Shown here piece after piece: positions 35,051 through 37,717 of a stretch of DNA of 37,717 nucleotides (positions within the stretch are counted from its first letter, which is position 1; every line of letters starts with the position of its first letter). The notes beneath the pieces are model-generated. The model had not been told where the DNA came from. It saw only the letters and a list, made by a program, of their open reading frames with translations, and searched no databases. Source of the stretch: Planctobacterium marinum (GTDB taxonomy: Bacteria > Pseudomonadota > Gammaproteobacteria > Enterobacterales > Alteromonadaceae). The DNA lies in the NCBI RefSeq assembly GCF_020687805.1, contig NZ_JAJEWQ010000004.1:567119-604835 (forward strand), written 5' to 3'. Position numbers and translations under genes: made by a program.

Positions 35051-35689
35051 TTATTGTAAAACCACAATACTGTGACCTTCAAAGGCCACTAATCCCTGAT
35101 CTTCAAGGCTTTTTAAAACCTTGCCCACCATTTCCCGGGTACAGCCTACATGACGACTCAACTCCTGGCGGGTGATTTTCAGCATTATGCCATCCGGGTG
35201 TGTAATGGCATCGGGTTGATTGATCAGATCCAGTAAGCAACCCGCAACGCGTCCGGTAACATCGAGAAAGGCCAGATCTGTTACTTTTTTAGACGTTTTA
35301 CGCAAACGTGCGGTTAATTGTTTGGAAATTGCCATTAAAATGTCGGGACGGCTGCGCGCCAGAATCTCAAATTTGTCGTAGGCGATTTCGGCCACCTGAC
35401 AAACTGTACGGGTGCGAATGGTAGCACTGCGCTCAGATTTTTCGTCAAACAGCCCCATTTCACCGAAAAACGAGCCCTGATTGAGATAGGCTAACACAAT
35501 ATCTTTATCGCCTTCGTGCTGACGGGTAACCGACACTGATCCTTTTAATAAAAAGTACAGTTTTTGGGTGTGTTCGCCTTGTCTGACAATCACCGCATGG
35601 CGGCGATATTCTTTAATCGTGCAGTGTGTTAAAAAGTTATCCAGAAATTCCACGTCTTTCACATCATATTGATTATTTAAATCTGACAC
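35051..35689 (-). CDS. crp: cAMP receptor protein CRP
   Basis: A 212-residue regulator. The cyclic-nucleotide domain has GEMGLF (Glu77) and ERSA (Arg87, Ser88), and the C-helix has Thr132-Ser133; these equal Glu72, Arg82, Ser83, Thr127 and Ser128 of E. coli CRP with a constant offset of five, so cAMP binding is expected. The helix-turn-helix (about 173-195) reads TRQELSRHVGCTREMVGKVLK, with the enteric-type recognition helix. The start is a GTG at 35689 with a weak ribosome binding site. It lies downstream of nothing obvious and 75 bp before the ECF42 operon promoter region, and may act at sugar loci such as the sucrose genes (inference). Confidence 0.93.
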   Translation of the reverse strand: MSDLNNQYDVKDVEFLDNFLTHCTIKEYRRHAVIVRQGEHTQKLYFLLKGSVSVTRQHEGDKDIVLAYLNQGSFFGEMGLFDEKSERSATIRTRTVCQVAEIAYDKFEILARSRPDILMAISKQLTARLRKTSKKVTDLAFLDVTGRVAGCLLDLINQPDAITHPDGIMLKITRQELSRHVGCTREMVGKVLKSLEDQGLVAFEGHSIVVLQ

Positions 35690-36067
35690 TTGTTGTTACC
35701 CATAACCAGTTTATAAGGTTAAGTGCCACCGTCAGGTACAAAGCACACGAGCCGATAGCAGAAATTTTTTATAAGTATGGCGTAAATCCGGGATTTTGCC
35801 TGAAACACTTAAAACCGACTTTTAAACCCGAACATTAATCGCATGAAGTTTAAAGTGGCCGGCGTCTGCTGTAATACGACCTGTTATCGAAACAAATAAG
35901 CATGTATTTGTCATAATACCCATGTGTTTTGTTTATCGGCAATGGAAAGTTTTCTATCAGAACAATAATGTGGGCTGCTTCACAACATGATAGATTTTAG
36001 TGTCGATAAATATCAGGGTCTGAGTGGCAGGCCGGTTATCTGCACTTCAATGATCAGGGGGCTGGAA
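35690..36067. other. 378-bp intergenic region between crp and a membrane protein gene
   Basis: No gene with good coding signals is seen here. The region should hold the divergent promoters of crp and the membrane protein gene. An imperfect inverted repeat (CATGTATT..AATACCCATG, about 35901-35922) is visible, but I cannot assign it. An open frame from 35987 runs into the downstream gene, but its first 27 codons have no ribosome binding site. Confidence 0.4.
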
Positions 36068-36598
36068 ATGGAATTGGTAGAGTCACAGGCAGAAATGCGT
36101 GTCGTTTACGTAAACGGAGCAACCGGCGTGCTGGTTTCCGGATTGATATGGTGTCTGGCGGGAAGCGTGGGTATTTATAGCAACGCCCACAGCAGCATGT
36201 TGGCCCTGTTTCTGGGAGGTCTGTTTATTTTTCCCCTTTCTGTTGCGTTAGCCAAACTTTTAGGAGCAACGGGTAAACATTCAGCGCAGAACAAACTGGG
36301 CACATTGGCAATAGAGAGTTTAGGCGTGTTATTTGGGGGCTTGTTCGTTGCTTTTGTCGCGGCACAGTACAATCCGGATCTGTTCTTTCCCGTTATGCTG
36401 GTAGCCTTAGGGGCCAGATATCTAATGTTTCAGACCTTATACGGTTTAACCCTGTATTGGCTGTTAGGTGGTTTGCTAATGGCGTCAGGGTTTTTAGCTG
36501 CCATTTTGCAATGGCCGTTTTTTGCTGCCGCCTTTATCGGGGGAGGACTTGAGATCTTATTCGCTGTGGCGTTGTACCTCAGGAGGCCCGGGCTCTAA
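36068..36598 (+). CDS. Hypothetical six-helix membrane protein (DUF7010-like)
   Basis: A 176-residue inner-membrane protein with about six hydrophobic helices and a short soluble N-terminus (MELVESQAEMRVVYVNGATG). Conserved-looking charged or polar residues in or near helices include KLLGATGKHSAQNKLGTLAIES and GARYLMFQTLYGL. It resembles small membrane proteins grouped as DUF7010, but I am not certain; the function is unknown. The ATG at 36068 follows GGGGG. Its stop overlaps the convergent metallopeptidase gene by four bases. Confidence 0.65.
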   Translation: MELVESQAEMRVVYVNGATGVLVSGLIWCLAGSVGIYSNAHSSMLALFLGGLFIFPLSVALAKLLGATGKHSAQNKLGTLAIESLGVLFGGLFVAFVAAQYNPDLFFPVMLVALGARYLMFQTLYGLTLYWLLGGLLMASGFLAAILQWPFFAAAFIGGGLEILFAVALYLRRPGL

Positions 36599-37332
36599 AC
36601 TGACATCACCTGAGTTTTCAGTATCTGATCGGCATGGCGCCAGTCAGGCAGGAAGTGATCCATCAACTGATAAAAGCGTTTGTTGTGGGATGCTTCCAGT
36701 AAATGCACCAGTTCATGCACCAGAACCATTTCAGCACAGCTTCGCGGGTACTGAGCCAGTTGCACATTGAGCCAGATGCGGTGCCGGGTAACGTTGCAAC
36801 TGCCCCATTTGGTTTTCATGTTTCTGATACCACTAAACTTTGTATGGACACCCATCTTATCTTGCCAACGTGGCAACGCTTGTTCCATATACTTCTGTAA
36901 CGCCCCGCGCCAGATTTTCTGGTGCAATAGCGCAATTTCTTGCTGATGCTGAATTGGGGTTCTGATAAAGATAGTCGCGTTTTGCTGGTCTATTTCAAAT
37001 GGCGTTTTGATTGCCGGGCGCACCTCAATACAAAAGGCTTTACCCCACAGGCTGACTTGTCTGGCGTTGTTTTGTTCTGCCTTGCTGTGATTAGCTGCCA
37101 TTACACGCTGCAGCTGTTGCTCTACCCATCCGGATCTGGCATCGAGAAAGCGAATAATCTCGTGATCTGTGATGCCATGTGGGCAACTCAGTGCCAACTC
37201 GCCGTTATCTCTTACCCGGAGCCGGATGGACTTCATGGTTTTGCGGGTGATCTGAACCTCATGACTCTGCCACCTGAGAGCAGATTTGCGGTGAGCCTGA
37301 TTGCGTTTTTTTGGGAAGCGGAAAAAGGGCAT
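36595..37332 (-). CDS. YgjP-like (DUF45/M48-type) metallopeptidase
   Basis: A 245-residue protein with the zinc-protease motif HELVH (206-210; His206, Glu207, His210) and a downstream histidine at about 216 (EASHNKRF). The conserved block MKTKWGSCN (172-180) just before it is diagnostic of the YgjP/SprT-like WLM-related DUF45 family. The N-terminal half, with IRLRVRDNGELALSCP, is also typical. The activity of most members is unproven; the fold suggests a cytoplasmic metalloprotease. No Shine-Dalgarno sequence is visible before the ATG at 37332. It converges on the membrane protein gene and is separated from the next upstream gene by a strong hairpin. Confidence 0.88.
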   Translation of the reverse strand: MPFFRFPKKRNQAHRKSALRWQSHEVQITRKTMKSIRLRVRDNGELALSCPHGITDHEIIRFLDARSGWVEQQLQRVMAANHSKAEQNNARQVSLWGKAFCIEVRPAIKTPFEIDQQNATIFIRTPIQHQQEIALLHQKIWRGALQKYMEQALPRWQDKMGVHTKFSGIRNMKTKWGSCNVTRHRIWLNVQLAQYPRSCAEMVLVHELVHLLEASHNKRFYQLMDHFLPDWRHADQILKTQVMSV

Positions 37333-37350
37333 TAAATGTGAAATCAGCTT

Positions 37351-37385
37351 AAATGCCGGCCGTGCTGTTCACACTGCCGGCATTT
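37351..37385 (-). terminator. Hairpin after the rightmost gene
   Basis: AAATGCCGGC and GCCGGCATTT form a perfect 10-bp stem with a 15-nt loop, 2 bp beyond the stop of the gene at 37388. It is likely the transcription terminator of that gene, separating it from the metallopeptidase gene, although only TTT plus A follows the stem on the minus strand. Confidence 0.55.
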
Positions 37386-37387
37386 GA

Positions 37388-37717
37388 TTATGCCGCTGAT
37401 TGATTGGGTTGACCAATTTCCACCACCAGGGTGTCAGATTTTGCGCGGATAGCGGCTACAACATCCGCAATCGGCACCATCTGAATCACTTCACCCGGTG
37501 CAATTTGGCGGGTGTATTTGGCCCAGTTGTCATCAGATATAGGATTGCAGCCTTTCGCAAAGGCAATAGCACCGCGTCTGAAAGGGGTCAGTTCGTCCTT
37601 CAGGTTATTGCAAATGTACAAGCCTTTGTCATTTTTCATGAGCAACGCTCTGGGGATTTTGCTGCTGATAATGCGGCTGGAATCTGGCCAAAACTTTTCT
37701 TCAGCGGCCTCCGCCTG
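37388..37717 (-). CDS. Unknown protein (5' part outside window)
   Basis: The frame is open to the right edge, so the N-terminus is missing; 109 residues are visible, ending NQSAA. The visible part is soluble, with KIPRALLMKNDKGLYICNNL, an RRGAIAFAKGCNP segment with a cysteine, and a valine-rich ending VVEIGQPNQ. I do not recognise the family. An internal start near 37640 (ATGAAAAATGAC) exists, but the upstream frame has good coding character, so a longer gene is preferred. Confidence 0.6.
   Translation of the reverse strand, partial: QAEAAEEKFWPDSSRIISSKIPRALLMKNDKGLYICNNLKDELTPFRRGAIAFAKGCNPISDDNWAKYTRQIAPGEVIQMVPIADVVAAIRAKSDTLVVEIGQPNQSAA

Overview
The window looks like chromosomal DNA of a marine-type gammaproteobacterium, most likely Alteromonadales (Alteromonadaceae). 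This rests on protein family content (TonB receptor-driven sugar uptake, an amylosucrase very close to the Neisseria/Alteromonas type, a CRP with enteric-like binding residues, a class III alcohol dehydrogenase pair, a RAYT-like transposase) and moderate base composition. No species assignment was possible without a search.

Layout. 1-1650: a partial thioredoxin/TPR co-chaperone (CnoX-like), a DUF962/Mpo1-like membrane protein and a CreA-family lipoprotein. 1660-3093: a gene-free cluster of three 308-bp direct repeats plus truncated copies that can fold into a branched structure. 3120-3300: an apparent isoleucine attenuator (17-residue leader peptide, pause hairpin, antiterminator, terminator), sitting unexpectedly before a small P-loop kinase gene. 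3885-8200: tRNA-Thr(UGU), purEK, a Na/Pi cotransporter and pyrC. 8388-11563: an OlsF-like acyltransferase fusion, a DinB-like protein and an orphan periplasmic binding protein.

11611-19560 is a sucrose utilisation locus. A TonB receptor, an MFS permease and a ROK fructokinase lie on the minus strand. A divergent amylosucrase follows, and a LacI-type regulator points toward it. Three near-identical operator-like palindromes lie before the receptor, the amylosucrase and the regulator. The implied route is: sucrose crosses the outer membrane through the TonB receptor and the inner membrane through the MFS permease, amylosucrase makes alpha-glucan plus fructose, and fructokinase phosphorylates the fructose.

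19709-25631: a divergent Nramp-family transporter, then frmA-fghA (glutathione-dependent formaldehyde detoxification), a Bcr/CflA-type exporter and a class III CoA-transferase in one direction. 25647-29614: an orphan binding protein downstream of a large 7TMR-DISM hybrid histidine kinase whose 5' end is broken by an 8-base homopolymer frameshift. 29741-30732: a DTW-domain tRNA modification enzyme head-to-head with an alkyltransferase-like protein. 30755-32081: a RAYT-type transposase whose flanks carry the same 20-bp motif as the 1.7-kb repeat cluster. 32159-37717: small VOC and hypothetical proteins, an ECF42-type sigma factor operon (VOC, DGPF protein, sigma) with a fitting ECF-like promoter, crp, a membrane protein, a YgjP-like metallopeptidase and a partial unknown gene.

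The most interesting items are the repeat cluster and its sequence link to the transposase, the isoleucine attenuator before a non-biosynthetic gene, the homopolymer frameshift in the sensor kinase, and the three-operator sucrose regulon.
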